DNA from: Loripinus fragilis
Lineage: Eukaryota > Mollusca > Bivalvia > Lucinida > Lucinidae
Direction: 5' to 3'
Assembly (NCBI GenBank): GCA_964019695.1
Contig: OZ026524.1
Span: forward strand, 26,452,164-26,516,163
Length of the DNA stretch: 64,000 nt
Position 1 is the stretch's first letter; every line of letters begins with the position of its first letter. Positions 34,600-46,857 of the stretch are shown here, one piece after another. Under the pieces are notes generated by a model that was given only the letters and a program-made list of their open reading frames with translations, ran no database searches and had not been told where the DNA came from. The position numbers were made by a program, and so were the translations under genes.

Positions 34600-35936
34600 A
34601 AGATATATCGTGCAGTAGCTAAGCATTCGAATATTAAATGTTTATCGTGTAGTAGCTAAGCATTCGAATGTAAAATGTTTATCGCGCAGTAGCTCCACAT
34701 TCGAATATTAAATGTAAATCGTGCAGTAGCTCATAATGTTTATCATGCAGTAGCTCAACGTTTGAATAAGGTGTATCGTGCAGTAGCTCAACATTCGAAT
34801 AAGGCCAGTATATCGTGCAGTAGCTAAACATTCGTGCAGTAGCTTAACATTCGAATAAGGTATATCGTGCAGTAGCTTAACATTCGAAGAAGGTATATCG
34901 AGCAGAACTCATTATTCGAATATTTTATGTTTATTGTGCGATAGCTCAACATTCGAATAAGGTACATGTATATCGAGCAGTAGCTCATTATTCGAATGTT
35001 TAGTGTTTTTTTGTGCGATAGCTCAACATTCCAATAAGGTATATCGTGCAGTAGCTCAACATTCGAATGATAAATGTTTACCGTGCATTAGCGAAGCATT
35101 CGAATACGATATATCGTGCAATAGCTCAGTATTCAAATAAGGTATATCGTGCAATAGCTCAACATTCGAATTTTAAATGTTTATCGTGCAGTAGCTAAGA
35201 AATCGAATATTAAATGTTTATCGTGCAGTAGCTCAACATTCTAATATTAATTTTTTATCGTGCAGAAGCTCAACATTCGAATAAGGTTTATCGTGCAGTA
35301 GCTAAGCATTTGAATCTGTTTATATTGCGATAGCTCAACAATCTAATAAGGCATATCGTGCAGTAGCTAAGCATTCGAATACGATATATCGTGCAGTAGC
35401 TCAACATTCAAATAAGGTTTATCGTGCAGTAGCTAAGCATACGAATATTAAACGTATATCGTGCAGTAGCCCAACATTCGAATATTTAATGTAAATCGTG
35501 CAGTAGCTCAACATTCGAATAAGGTTTATCGTGCAGTAGTTTGTTTGTTTTGTTTGTGTTTGTTGCTTTACGTCCCATGTCAACAGCTATGGTCATTGCG
35601 GGACGGTCAGTTCACTTAACCACACCTTTTCTTGGGCAGGCTTGAGCAAGCGGTTAACCAGTAATTTGTGCACATACTTTCGCTTGTAACTGACAACAAC
35701 CCTTCTTGAATAAATCAGCGGAAGGGAGGAGAATGACCGTAGAAATTATTTCATGATCAATCTCCACGAAAGTATGGTACCGGGCCGGGATCGAACTTGC
35801 GACCCCTGGATCTGCAGTCAGACACGCATCTGTAGTCAGACACGTTACCGACTGCGCTACGCGGCCCGGTTTATCGTGCAGTAGCTATAAGCATTTGAAT
35901 ATTTAATGTTTATAGTGCGATAGCTCAACATTCGGA
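34600..35936. repeat. irregular minisatellite (TATCGTGCAGTAGCTCAACA)
   Basis: Units TATCGTGCAGTAGCTCAACA + TTCGAATAAGG alternate with longer units containing TATTAAATGTT, giving spacing of roughly 30-37 bp. It is interrupted by a SINE at 35540-35867. Confidence 0.9.
35540..35867 (-). mobile_element. tRNA-derived SINE inserted in the minisatellite
   Basis: On the minus strand: tRNA head GGGCCGCGTAGCGCAGTCGG and box B GTTCGATCCCGGC, then the body CCATACTTTCGTGGAGATTG and tail CATGGGACGTAAAGCAACAA. A 14-bp TCTGTAGTCAGACACG-type duplication lies inside the head. It is flanked by GGTTTATCGTGCAGTAG on both sides (35523-35539 and 35868-35884). That is either the target duplication or simply the host unit. 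Confidence 0.9.
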
Positions 35937-36628
35937 TCAATGAAACAGTGTTTTTGACTGAGTCATCCAAAATAAATGTAAAAATCCATGGATAAGGAAA
36001 TATTCACAATTTTACAATCAAACATTTTGTCTAAACCATTGTTTTCGACTTTCTGAATAATTTCCTTATTGCATAAGGTTGCCATTTACACTCGCAATAT
36101 CCGTGTATAAAAAGGATGGGTTTTGTTGAAATTCTGATTTATTTCCCTGTCGTTAACAAAAACAAAAAAAAATGAGTATGAGTATAAGTCCGGTCGCAGT
36201 TGTTTTTTTTCCGTGCGCAGTCGTCACTTTTTAGGGCAAACAAGGTAAATTGTATCTTATAAAAGCACGTTATGTCCGCTTTCATTTCCATCCACAACTT
36301 TAATTCGGACTAACCACCCCACCCCCATTTTGGCAGCGTTTTCAAAATACTCTAGCAGTATACATGTACTTCTACCACGACCTCTAAGTAATGACCCTCG
36401 ATTCATTCAGTGCATTTACCGTTACAGTCGCGCCTCAAAGCGTTTTGTGGAAGTATAGTTTCACATCATTGGATGACTATAGTGCAGTTCAGCATTTGCA
36501 TGTGATACATTTATACATAGTGTAGATAAACATTCTTGAATTGTAAGCATAATACGGTGACACTTCATAGGGTCAGTTTAGCAAAATTTCGAGCGTAAAA
36601 TTGCGATTTTTTACTTACCCATCGGTTT
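35937..36628. other. unassigned; one MITE-related fragment
   Basis: 36345-36465 (TACATGTACTTCTACCACGA, TGCATTTACCGTTACAGTCG, CTCAAAGCGTTTTGTGGAA) is the inverse of 45395-45485. Confidence 0.5.
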
Positions 36629-36707
36629 AACCATGTGTTTTGGGTGCTCAAAAGAACCGTCTCACAAAGACGGTTCTTTTGAGTACCCACAACATATGTT
36701 TTGGTTG
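36629..36707. mobile_element. hairpin MITE (AACCATGTGTTTTGGG family)
   Basis: AACCATGTGTTTTGGGTGCT, CAAAAGAACCGTCT and the inverse AGACGGTTCTTTTGAGTACC, ATATGTTTTGGTT surround a 5-base loop. A one-armed relative lies at 46780-46857. Confidence 0.8.
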
Positions 36708-36744
36708 AGAAATAAAAATTTAAAAAATCAGTTACGCAAACTGA

Positions 36745-36925
36745 TCTGGGGACGTGAGGTGTACTCATGAGGAGGGAATAGTGATCGACTTGAGATCGAA
36801 GGGTCGCTGGTTTGAGCCTCAATGGAGACCCTGTTTTTTGCTCTTGAGCAAGCCACTTAGTACTGGTTCAACCCGGGAAACGTCCCGACATGACTGAAAG
36901 CATCGACACAAACACAAACAAAAAT
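36745..36925 (+). mobile_element. diverged tRNA-derived SINE
   Basis: ATAGTGATCGACTTGAGATC, box B GGTTTGAGCC, TCTTGAGCAAGCCACTTAG and GGTTCAACCCGGGAA follow the family of 9042 and 60334. Box A is eroded. Confidence 0.75.
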
Positions 36926-37948
36926 AATGTACTCATACAGTGCATTTCAACATTCGCACAGCTCATCACTGTAGTAGCAGCATGTAGTGTATGGAACAGT
37001 TCAACATTTGAATGTGGTATTATTAATCTATTAGGTCACTGTAAAGGCGGCGTCTCATGAATGCGTAATTAGGACTGGCCTACATTAGTACCTTAAGCAT
37101 AGGTAAAAGCTGAAAATCAGGCATGGTTTTATTCGAAAGTAACTGTATCATCTGGTGCCATAACACCTCAGTAAAGGCGCAAAACATATGATTTCACCCT
37201 TTTAATCACCTGCAAAATAAATGCACCCTATAATGTCTGTTTATTGGTTAACGTAAGTACTGAGGCAACCAGTGTGGACACAGATCAGACTGCTTCTCTG
37301 GATCTGCACTGTTTGTCAAAGAGGCTTCCAAAACATTTCAACAGACGACAAAAGCAGACATCCTTTGTTGTATTGGCGCTCTAAGGGTTGATAAAATGTG
37401 AGTTTCAGTTTATATACGGTCACGATTTTCATGAACTGCACGCACGTCCGCGCAGCTCAAACAACTTATTACATTATTATACTAATCCTAACCAAATTAT
37501 AAATATTACCTCACCTCCCTTCTTGGGCAGAACCACGCCTAGATATAAATATTAAAGTTGCCGCCGTTACAGTGACCCAATAGCTTAATAATACAATTTA
37601 AAGTTTGTATAGTGCAGTTCATTTTTGGCATGCAGGTACCATATTGCACAATTTGAATGAATGAAGTTTATAGTGCAGTTCATCATCTCAATGTGATCAA
37701 CACTGTAATACATTGTATAGTGTAGTTCGTGTACAGTGCAGTTCAATATTTGAATAAACCAAAAACGCGAGCAGTGCAGTGTTTCAGTGACAGAATGCTT
37801 GACTTGAGGTTCACTTATCGAAGGCAATGTGTTGTGTCTTTAAACAAGACACAAAAAGGGACATTAGCAAAGATATATTGGAACTTATGTGAGTATCGAC
37901 TATGCGATAAGGTTCTGGCTCAATTAGTGAAAACCCAAACATGATGCC
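36926..37948. other. unassigned; relics of the GTGCAGT minisatellite
   Basis: CAGTGCATTTCAACATTCG, ACAGTTCAACATTTGAATG and ATAGTGCAGTTCATCATCTC recur at 36480, 36940, 37000, 37610, 37670 and 37735. They look like remnants of the 34.6-35.9 kb array family. A palindrome-P copy lies at 37263-37315. Confidence 0.5.
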
Positions 37949-37960
37949 ACAAATAGCCAC

Positions 37961-38122
37961 ATGGGAGCCGCTGTGGTGTAGTAGATAAACCGCTTGCCTT
38001 GTAAACCAGGGGTCGCAGGTTCGATTCCCGGCTTCACCAGTCTGTCGGATGAGACTTTAAGCCGTGGCCTCGTCTCCATATGACCTTAGCTGTTGGTGGG
38101 ACGTTAAACACAAATACAACCA
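37961..38122 (+). mobile_element. 162-bp tRNA-derived SINE with target-site duplication
   Basis: The head GCCGCTGTGGTGTAGTAGAT, anticodon-like CTTGTAAA and box B GGTTCGATTCCC are close to a tRNA. Tail TGACCTTAGCTGTTGGTGGG and ACGTTAAACACAAATACAA. Exact 12-bp duplication ACAAATAGCCAC at 37949-37960 and 38123-38134. A different head from the 9042 family. Confidence 0.9.
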
Positions 38123-38273
38123 ACAAATAGCCACGTTATCAGAGAATGCATTGCTTGTAGCCATTGAGACATTTAAAAAAAATCAGCCCCTTTTCGCGAT
38201 AACTGGACCATCACACGATGATACTAACCATAAGTTTGAAAGGTTGTTTTTGGCAAATAAATATTTTGATAGT

Positions 38274-38493
38274 TACAGTAAAACCTGTCGTGAGCGGCCA
38301 CTCAAAAATAGACAAAACAAAGATCTTACATGTAATGGCAGATGCTAGCTTAATGAAGGTCGAAAGTATTGCAGAAAGCTCCCCTTTGAGCATGCTGCAA
38401 TACATTCTATCTGCATTAAGCGATTGTAGGTCTTTTAAGAAACAACTTCCTGTCTTCATTTTGAGTGGTCGCTTAAGACAGGTTTCACTACAT
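38274..38493. mobile_element. Tc1-like MITE (TACAGTAAAACCTG family)
   Basis: TACAGTAAAACCTGTCGTGA, GCGGCCACTCAAAAATAGA at the left and TTTGAGTGGTCGCTTAAGAC, AGGTTTCACTACA at the right are inverted. Central GCAGAAAGCTCC...GAGCATGCTGC stem. Same as 60830-61035. Confidence 0.85.
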
Positions 38494-38800
38494 TTTACGA
38501 AGATGTCATGGTCTGATTTCTCGTGATGGAGAGCTCATACACTTTATTTTTGTCGTTCGCCTTTCTAGTAATATTTTAAAGGAGGTAAATACGAGTTTTA
38601 CTTGGTCGCAAAACCGCGAAAAAATGTTGTTGTTTTTTCTCAGCGAAACGTTTTATATTTCGATGCATAATAACTATGTTTGACATGGAAAATCACATCT
38701 GTGGCATTTTACTCAATGATTGTTGAATGCAACATGTGTCCAAGTCGTTAGTCAGCATCGGTTAAGGCGTACGGCAACGTCTGGCGTAAGGAGTTTAACA

Positions 38801-38897
38801 GGGGCGGATCCAGGATTTCATTACCATTGGATATTTAAAAACGGGGGCGGGGAGGTGGATTCCAGCGAATCCCCTGAACCCCCTGGATCCGCCACTG
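38801..38897 (-). mobile_element. GGATCCGCC-element, internally deleted
   Basis: GGGGCGGATCCAGGATTTCA joins directly to GGATATTTAAAAACGGGGGC and ends CCCCTGGATCCGCCACTG. About half of the intact 220-bp copy is missing. Confidence 0.85.
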
Positions 38898-39229
38898 TTT
38901 AATATTTACCTAGAAGTGAACGTTTGTCAAAAATAGTACCGAGTACTGAACTGAACTACAAAACGAAAGTGAGTCAGCCAACTAGATTATTTGAACATTG
39001 CTAAACTGTAAACTACCAGCGTAAATATCAGGACTGGTTAAGTACATATAGTTATTCCATGGTGGCTATGGAACCTTTCACTAACGCACTTTTCCTATGG
39101 TCTTTGCTCCGAAAAGTCTCACACTAGCACAACCGAGTCACAGCCAGAGTCCCGCGGAAAACACAGACAGAGTCCGGGTTGCACAGATAGCCGATATGGT
39201 AAGGCATCGTGATTTAGAACAAAATAATC
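38898..39229. other. unassigned sequence
   Basis: Nothing recognised. Confidence 0.5.
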
Positions 39230-39466
39230 GAGCCAGTGCATGAGATTTCCAACAATGTGGTATGTGCGACCAGCAAAGCCTCAGATCAGCCTGCGCATAC
39301 GCGCAGTCTGATCAGAGCCTTTGCTAGTCGCTTGAGTATTCTATGATTGTTAAGCTACAGACTGAACACCATTTGGAGTTTCTAAGCTTGTAAGGAGGCT
39401 GCAGAGGCTCGTCCGACTCTTCACATGTCAAAATGCCACATTGTTGGAAATCTCATGCACTGACTC
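39230..39466 (+). mobile_element. MITE-A, best-preserved copy (237 bp)
   Basis: Terminal inverted repeats GAGCCAGTGCATGAGATTTC + CAACAATGTGG and CCACATTGTTGGAAATCTCA + TGCACTGACTC match over 31 bp with one difference. Inside are a palindrome CTGCGCATACGCGCAG and GAGGCTGCAGAGGCTCGTCC. No open frame. Flanks are A/T-rich but no unambiguous target duplication. Confidence 0.9.
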
Positions 39467-40145
39467 AAATTTAATTTAATAACTTCTAGTCACATGTCTT
39501 AGCTTCGGCTTCGCGTCGGGTACAAACGTCAACCTAAGGCCACAACGAACGAACTCGTATTGCACTAACGTATATCTCTGGCGCGTGACTCTCACTGTTC
39601 TGTATTGATTTCTGTCTCGTTGGCCTTAAAACTCGCTGTTTCGCTAATCAGGACTTAGTACGTGTGCTGAAAGCTTGTGTGATAAGTAAATATGTCGCTA
39701 CATTAGACAGGAATATCATATCTATCGCTTTACTATTTAGTTTTTACATACGAATCATCCCCGAGGATTTATTACGTCTAGAGTGGTTTAAACAGAATTG
39801 ATCCGGATATGTAATGTAAACTACCCTCTGTGTACTTAGAGGGGTGAACTGAGGTAAATGACGATATTGTTAAGCCTTTGTGTACTAATGGATCCTTCCT
39901 AAATTAGACTTTGGATGGTCTATAGTCTGTATCGAGGGATTACAGATTAAAAATTACAATTCTCTCTATGAAGCTTGTTCTTGTCTTAGCAAACAGTGTA
40001 GAATTTGATGAAATGCCGCGTCATATCAGCTGGGTCTTCAATGATTGCCAAAAGTTACCAGTGTCCAAATTGATCAACATTGAAATAGTGGTGCACTGTA
40101 CTTACGACGTACCTAAGGGTGCCTGTCACGGTTCGAAATAGTAAT
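39467..40145. other. unassigned sequence
   Basis: Nothing recognised. Confidence 0.45.
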
Positions 40146-40445
40146 GGAAATATGTGTTTGGATCTATAGTCACGGGCACATGTATTTGGGCTATAGTCGC
40201 GAAACATGTTTTTGAGTCTATAGTTACGGAAACATGTGTTTGGACCCATGTGTTTGGATCTTAAGTCACGGAAACATGTGTTTGGGTCTATATTCACGGG
40301 AAAATATAGTCATGGAAACATGACGTTGGTTTATTATCACGGAAAGGTGTATCACGGAGCCATGCGTTTGGGTCGATAGTCTTGGAAACGTGTGTTAAGG
40401 TCTATAGTCACGGAAGCATATTTTGGGGTATATAGTCATGGACGC
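40146..40445. repeat. degenerate minisatellite (CACGGAAACATGTGTTTGGG)
   Basis: Roughly ten units of about 25-30 bp, consensus TCTATAGTCACGGAAACATG + TGTTTGGG. Units are diverged and uneven. Confidence 0.85.
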
Positions 40446-40520
40446 ACCTCCGTCAAAAGTGACATATAGTGAAAATAGGGGCAGCCAGGTTTAGGTATTA
40501 TTTCCTCATCGCCTTACATA

Positions 40521-41705
40521 CAGTCTGTACAAAAAGAAACGCAAACTATGCATACTCTTTGATAACTAGAGCCCATTTAAAGATAATCATTTTAACTGGC
40601 AGGATACTTAGATTGTTATGTATTTTGTCGGTAAATCGAATTATTTTATGTTTCCTGCACTTTCACAACATGTTTTTTGCGTCATGCAAGGATACCCATA
40701 AAACAAAAAGTCACAAACACAATATGTGAATACCAGTCCTCATATCCTTTAATATACATACGCCATTTGCCCTTTCACACTTTTGAACGATTGTTTATTA
40801 TTTTTTAGATGTCCGTCTGATATCGTGACAACGTTTGTGAGTCATTCAGACAAATGGGCACTGTTGGAGTCATCGCCAAAAACATTGTAAAGAAGATAGG
40901 CAAGGAATAGCCAAAGAATGGCCAATCTAGCGTTTATCGAATACCCTAATGAACAAAAATCGCTCTCAGCCGCCGCTTACGGTAGGAGAATACTTATGTC
41001 CAAAAACACAATTGTATACTGGCCGTAAAAAGTAACGTACCATAGATTAAGGTTAATGGACAAAATTTAAAGGGCTTCAAAAATTTACATTTCATAGAAT
41101 TAAGAATTGAAATCCATGCATAATAAATGTCATGAACGGAAGAAAATTGCAGGTTATCCAATTGAAAAAAATCGCTTTGATGTCGATGGTATTGCCTTGG
41201 AAAATGCTTTTCTTTAAACCGGAAGTTCCTTGAAACGGTTGTAAATTTGAATCACGGATACGTCATAAGAGGAAGAGTGTCATATAGGCTTTCATTAAAT
41301 TATCACAAAAGGCTCGTCAATTAAGAGAGAAAAGGCGAAATAGCGTTTTTTTTAAAATCACTTGTGTTTTTTTTTAGAAAATGGGTTTATTTAAGATCCC
41401 TGTAAAGCCTCCAATTTCGTAAAATTTAAACTATTTGCTGCTTTTCGTATTTGTTAGGTCAAGAAAAACACATTCAAAGTGAAATTTTACAAAACAGGTC
41501 TATTTAGGAACTTTCTGGGGTAAAAGTCATGATTTCAGATTTTCAATCCCAAAAAAGGAATTCAAAGTCACGTCTTTGACGAAACTCTGTTGTAAAGGTC
41601 TTTATTAAAGGACTAAGCCACTGCTATAAAATCATTTTGAAAATCAATAATTTTTACCTCCCCAAAAAATCATTTAAAAGTTTGCGTTTCTTTTTGTAGT
41701 GACTG
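40521..41705. mobile_element. 1.19-kb Tc1/mariner-like element, non-coding
   Basis: Left CAGTCTGTACAAAAAGAAAC + GCAAACT and right AGTTTGCGTTTCTTTTTGTA + GTGACTG are inverted. TA occurs at both edges (40519-40520 and 41706-41707). CAGT ends with a TA target are typical of Tc1/mariner. The size would fit a transposase gene, but no long frame survives. Confidence 0.8.
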
Positions 41706-41707
41706 TA

Positions 41708-42111
41708 TTATCCCATTGCAGCCTGGCATCTTTTTTGTGGGACATAGGCAAAAATGCCCAGATCAGACGCCGCAAAACTTTGCTTACATAATGTTCTATT
41801 AAAACTTGAATAGAAATGTGAAATACCACCCAACAACCCTTAAAACAGAAATGGACTGGTCCAATTGATAAGAGTGGGAAATTCCATTCAGCTTAAATGG
41901 GTTAACATCGGCGTATTTTGTCATCATTATGCGACACTTGAACGTTACCGTGATACTTTGGATTATAGTGTTGATTATCCCTGTAGAAACATCTTAGATA
42001 TATTTTTCGCGGTTTTTAAGACATGTCAAGATAACCTAAATATCACCAATACTACGTAAAGGGAAAGTTTTTTCAAGGTCAGATAATTAATCATTTAAAA
42101 ATGTGATTTTT

Positions 42112-42141
<30 letters not shown>
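41708..42141. other. unassigned sequence
   Basis: Nothing bounded. CCCAGATCAGACGCCGCAAA at 41758 is a palindrome-P half. An A-run and (TA)n lead into the hairpin below. Confidence 0.45.
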
Positions 42142-42143
<2 letters not shown>

Positions 42144-42201
42144 TTGCTTGGGTTCAATCCATATATATATATATATGTATGGATTGAACCCAAGCAAATT
42201 C
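42142..42201. repeat. perfect hairpin with (TA)n loop
   Basis: ATTTGCTTGGGTTCAATCCA and the exact inverse TGGATTGAACCCAAGCAAAT enclose an alternating AT tract. A 13-A run and another (TA)n precede it. Confidence 0.92.
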
Positions 42202-44109
42202 TTTGCCGGCCAGTGCCTTCTGCGGTTTGGACCCAGATCAGGCCCGACGTTTACCAATCAGTCTTCTCTGGATAAAATGCACAGCAGTGGTTAATACTAT
42301 TGCATATTCAGCTGGACCAAGGTAACTTAAACGAACACTCCTATAATACAAATAATAACACGGGGAAACAGGTAAAAATGTGATGACGCAAGTCTTACAT
42401 CACTAAGTCAGCAGCTTCAAACAGCGAAAAAAAGGTTTAAATGAGGTCAGAGTCCCAGTTTGCGACCCACATGTATATAGATCTATCGGAATAATAGATA
42501 ACCTACAGATCTGGGAAATTCATCAAAGTTTATGAAGAATGCTATTTCATAAGCTAGAAAGCCATTCTTTTATAATACACATGCATGCACATGTATCGAG
42601 TTCGGTCTATGAGCCTAAACATTATTCTTGAACCTTCATCTACATCCCAACTTTGATTGTGCGAGCTGCGAAAGCTCTGGTTAGACAATCCAGCCTGCTC
42701 AGCTACAAAGACTATCTAGACTATTAAAATTTTGAATGTGGCGGAACTAGACTGGCTGCATTTTAAACAGAGCCATCAGATTTAGACTTGCTACACGTAC
42801 ATGATATGACACATTGATGAAAATTGTTTTAAGGACTGGAGCCAGTCTATTGCGGAACGAATATATGCAGCTAATTTACCGTACTTACAAATGACAGAGG
42901 TGTTGAGCAGGCTATACGTATGCACAGGCTGATATGTGTCTTGTTGTTTGCATTCTAGATAAGATAAAAGAAAACAGTACTAACGTCATACATTTCGTTT
43001 ACTCGTAGACAAGTTCAAAGTCAAAGGAACATTCACTTCCAATGTTTATGATAATGTGTGCTACAAAACTGGACGTTTCTTATTGCGTACTTGTACCGTA
43101 TATATTGGGTGTCGACAGCCATCGAGTCTCAGCCAATACAGCCGAGCTGACCGCATGGTTTTAAGGAGTTGGACTGTGCATATGCGCTATTCAGTGAGAA
43201 TACGGCAAATCTGTCACGCCTTGCTTTATTTCATCATTTTTCTGTTAATTAGTCTGGCGTATTCATGAATGCGCATACATACGAAATAAGCATGTTCTTT
43301 GCTTGTTTGTTCGTCTTATGTCTCTTACAGATAGAAGAGATGCTTAGTGACTTTTCACTTCAAATAATGATGCAAAAGGTCCCCTTTGGCATAGAAGTAC
43401 CTTAGGACCACAGAAAAAGAAATATCCAAAGACACAAGCTGTATCTCAAAATTCAAGATGGCCGCCGTCGGCCATATTGGAAAACAGGGCCGACCCATTG
43501 CCCAGAGACTTTTTTGTCATATATACTACATGTATCATTATACATGTTTTCTACTTAATTTGGGCTTACTGAACCCATTTCTGACATCATTTAAGAGGCA
43601 GGCTGCTCTGCGCTAAGAGCATTTATACTATCGACAGTAATAGATAGAAACGGCCCTATACTTGAATCAATCTGTGCAAAGTCGCAGTCTGCCCAACCGT
43701 TCTTCAGACATGTACTTTCTGAAGCGACCCGTACTTTTTCAATGTTAGTTAATGAAATTGGTACTTCGATTATCCCCCCCCCCCATGTTCTCAGTTTACT
43801 CTCGTGTGAGTCTGGTGTATTCTCATGCTTCATGTACTGATGTATGGCTGTCATATCTTATTGTTGTTTTTAAATGCATTGTAGAGCTCATACCATGGCT
43901 CTACATGTTCAATGACACGCCTTAGCAGGGCGATTTGAATTTGATACCGCTTGAATAAATACCTCGCGGCTTTAAAAATAATTTAATTGCATGTAGGAGG
44001 ATCCGTATTAAGAATTAATTAACACGAAAACATGATACCTTTGGATAAGCATCGCAATAGTTGCCAACTTGGGATAAGCATCGCAATTCTCTGACGATCA
44101 TATAATTAT
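42202..44109. other. unassigned sequence
   Basis: A palindrome-P half (GGTTTGGACCCAGATCAGGC at 42222) and a CpG-rich inverted pair GATGGCCGCCGTCGGCCAT near 43457 are the only structures noted. Open frames at 43056-43268 and 43591-43854 are unsupported. Confidence 0.45.
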
Positions 44110-45125
44110 ATTTGGGCCCCCAGGGGTTTTGGAGATCTGGGCTGAACTGCTATTTATTTTAAGGGAGCTGGGGAGCACTGGTAATTATTTTAGGGGAGCT
44201 AGGGAGCAAGCTCATAATTTTGGGGATATAGGGAGCCTTGCCCAAAAGCAAAAAAAAATAAATAAGGAAAAGCCTCCATTTTTTTTTTTTTAATTTCTTC
44301 TGCTTCTGGGCCCCCAGACCCCCACCCCACCCCTGCTAAATTTTAAATGTATTTATTTTCGTACTAACATGCTTATGAAGATTGATCTGAGAGAGAAATA
44401 TGGCAATTAAGTTTTCTTGTTGATTTTTTTCCTTAAAATTGTTGATTTTTAGGTTGGTAATAACATACTTTGGGACGCCCCAGATTGCACCAGATCACAC
44501 CATTTTTGTCAAAAATTTTCCGGGGGAGCATACCCCCGGAACCCCCCTAGCAACAGTGTGACTACACAATGTTACGGGGCCAACTGCACACTTACTATAT
44601 TATTATCTTTTCAGGTGATTAGCGTGTTTTAAAGGATTTTTTGAACAATGCTTATAATCAGATATATACTTATTTGTTTTAACTAAAGTTTAACAAGCAT
44701 ATAGGCACTAATAAGCAATTGTAGAAAATACTTTTTATAATTAGCTAATTGCTTTCACTAAAGAGTCTAGAAAAATCTAGTTTAAGCTGTTGGTTAAAAC
44801 CAGCCCCTGTTCCCAAAAAGAAAAACGAATGGTATGTCTCTAAACCTCCAAGCTTACTCTACCAGGTACAGCAACAATATTTTAATTAATGATGGCCTCA
44901 TATAATGCATTTCATTGAAATTAATTATATGTCATGCATTCCATGGCTTTTATATGTCATGTATTCCATTGCAAAGACTTTGAGGGAGATGAGGACATTA
45001 TTTGCAGGCAGACGGGAAGATCAATGCATTATTTTCAGGGATCAAGGGAGCACAGACCCCCCTGGGGGGATCTTATTTTGTTTTGCCATTTTTGCCCTTG
45101 GTTACTCATGCAAGGCCATGTAACT
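44110..45125. repeat. dispersed repeat of unknown class
   Basis: GGGGAGCTAGGGAGCAAGCT-type tandem scraps at 44160-44240, a TTTCCGGGGGAGCATACCCC hairpin at 44517-44545, and GCACAGACCCCCCTGGGGG at 45050. The last two types are common repeat text in marine invertebrate genomes in my recollection. Boundaries not resolved. Confidence 0.4.
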
Positions 45126-45228
45126 GCACCTAAGACACGAAAACGACACCATCAAACCTGCTCCATAAATACACCTAACAATAATTGGTACATGTCTCAG
45201 GTACTCCTTTCAGAATCCAAGTTGCAGC

Positions 45229-45493
45229 TTAACCCTTTACTCCATAATAACGCCTTTTGGCGCCTTTGAAATGTCATGTATTTGAAAATATCATGGAAAG
45301 AGAAAATGCTCCATTTTCCATATTTTCAAAAGTATTTATAACTTAATGTCGAAAAATAGAAAATGATGCCATGATCTTAAAAAAACTATGGAGTATATTT
45401 CCACAAAACGCTTTGAGGCGTGACTGTACACGTAATGGTAAATGCATTGAATGACTCAGAGGTCGTGGTACATGTAGAAGTATAAAGGGTTAA
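45229..45493. mobile_element. 265-bp MITE (TTAACCCTTTA ends)
   Basis: TTAACCCTTTA (45229-45239) is exactly inverted at 45483-45493. The interior shares CAAAACGCTTTGAGGCGTGA and GAGGTCGTGGTACATGTAGA with 36345-36465 in the opposite orientation. The same AACCCTTTGCCTCATAG start appears at 58067. Confidence 0.75.
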
Positions 45494-46080
45494 TCACTTC
45501 TCATTGACATACATCTTTTATTTTATCATGATAGCCATTTTGTCCAAAGCCATGCGGATAGCTCGTGATGTATGATAAAAACCATCAACAAGCAAAGACT
45601 CCGATCAGTCAGGACATCCTCGCTGTGCACATGAACAGGCTTTGGTTTCTAAGCTCTCCATAGAGTGCACAGAGACGACTTGTTAGTCACGACACAATAG
45701 CAAAGGCGCTGAGCAGACTGCGCGGATGCGCAGGCTGATCTTCGCCTTTGTTGTTCGCATGCAACAAAATCAGGTTCAACCGCACGTCATTTGCCATAAA
45801 TAGTTTAATAGAGAGTGATTGTTAGAATAGCGCAATATCATTGTGTTAAGATCTGTAATATAATTCTTTTGAGTAAAATTGCTTCCTCGAAGAAAATTGA
45901 TACTTTTATTATTTTTCTATCAGTTCAAAGTCACGTTCTCTGATTATTAATACCTAGCATGCTGGGCAATCATTTTCGCGTGCTTTTTGTCATTTGCTGT
46001 TTTTGTTTTGTTTAAAAATCCGTTTTTGTTTTGTTAAAAAATCCATTGTTTCAAAACCTTTTTGGCATATCATCAGGGTG
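45494..46080. other. dispersed repeat fragments
   Basis: 45595-45790 holds AGCAAAGACTCCGATCAGTC and AGCAAAGGCGCTGAGCAGAC + TGCGCGGATGCGCAGG, a family also at 31630, 46312 and 53585. The remainder is unassigned. Confidence 0.5.
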
Positions 46081-46144
46081 TCAAACAGTTTCGACACAGA
46101 CCAGACCATATCGTCGGGCCTTGTCTGTGTCCAAGCTGTTGCAG
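46081..46144. repeat. palindrome-P copy
   Basis: TCAAACAGTTTCGACACAGA / CTTGTCTGTGTCCAAGCTGT hairpin. Part of the dispersed family described at 47735. Confidence 0.75.
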
Positions 46145-46779
46145 ATCGTGTGCAGGGAATTAAATAGCTTCTTTGGTCATTGTATAATGTGAGCCCGCCT
46201 CGAGAAATCCTGTTTGCAGGGATGGCGTCCTTGTTGTACTCAAAGCTTTCTTCTAAGCTACAACGACTACATATAGCTAAGACCTTGAACGTTTGGATAT
46301 AAAACTCTTTCCAAAGGCGCTGTCCAGACTGCGCGAATACGCAGGCTGATCGGCGCCTAAGTCTTTTCACAGTCAACACAATTTGGGTTTCTCGCGACGA
46401 AGTCTAATATTTATAGCAAAGCTCCTAAGGGCTTCGAACTCCGTAGTTCAGTCCGAACATCTATATCAAGTGCGTCACACTAGAATCGGGCAAATCACAC
46501 AGGGTTACCCGATGCGGATGGAAGAAAATAAATTGGGTCAGTATTGCCAATGAAATGCCAACGTAAAGTATTTGAAAATGCAAAATTAATGTTACTATCC
46601 ATTTGTGACCCGTGAGAATGCGCCACCATTCGGTTGTTTTCACAAAACGCGAACCATCAATGCAAGACGCAATATTAACTTCTCAGTATATTAAGTGTAC
46701 ATCAAGTTTCCTTTGAAAGTATCTAACTTAACATACCTCTAGATAAGAGCGCGTAAATTAAAAATCATTTTCTTATTTT

Positions 46780-46857
46780 TCAACCAAAACATATGTTGTG
46801 GGTAATGAGACGGTTCTTTTGAGCTCCCAAAACAAATGTTAAAACCGATGGACAATT
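46780..46857. mobile_element. partial hairpin MITE (AACCAAAACATATGTTGTGG)
   Basis: AACCAAAACATATGTTGTGG, GAGACGGTTCTTTTGAGCTC and AACAAATGTTAAAACCGATG match the MITE at 36629 in parts, with one half of the central stem deleted. Confidence 0.7.
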
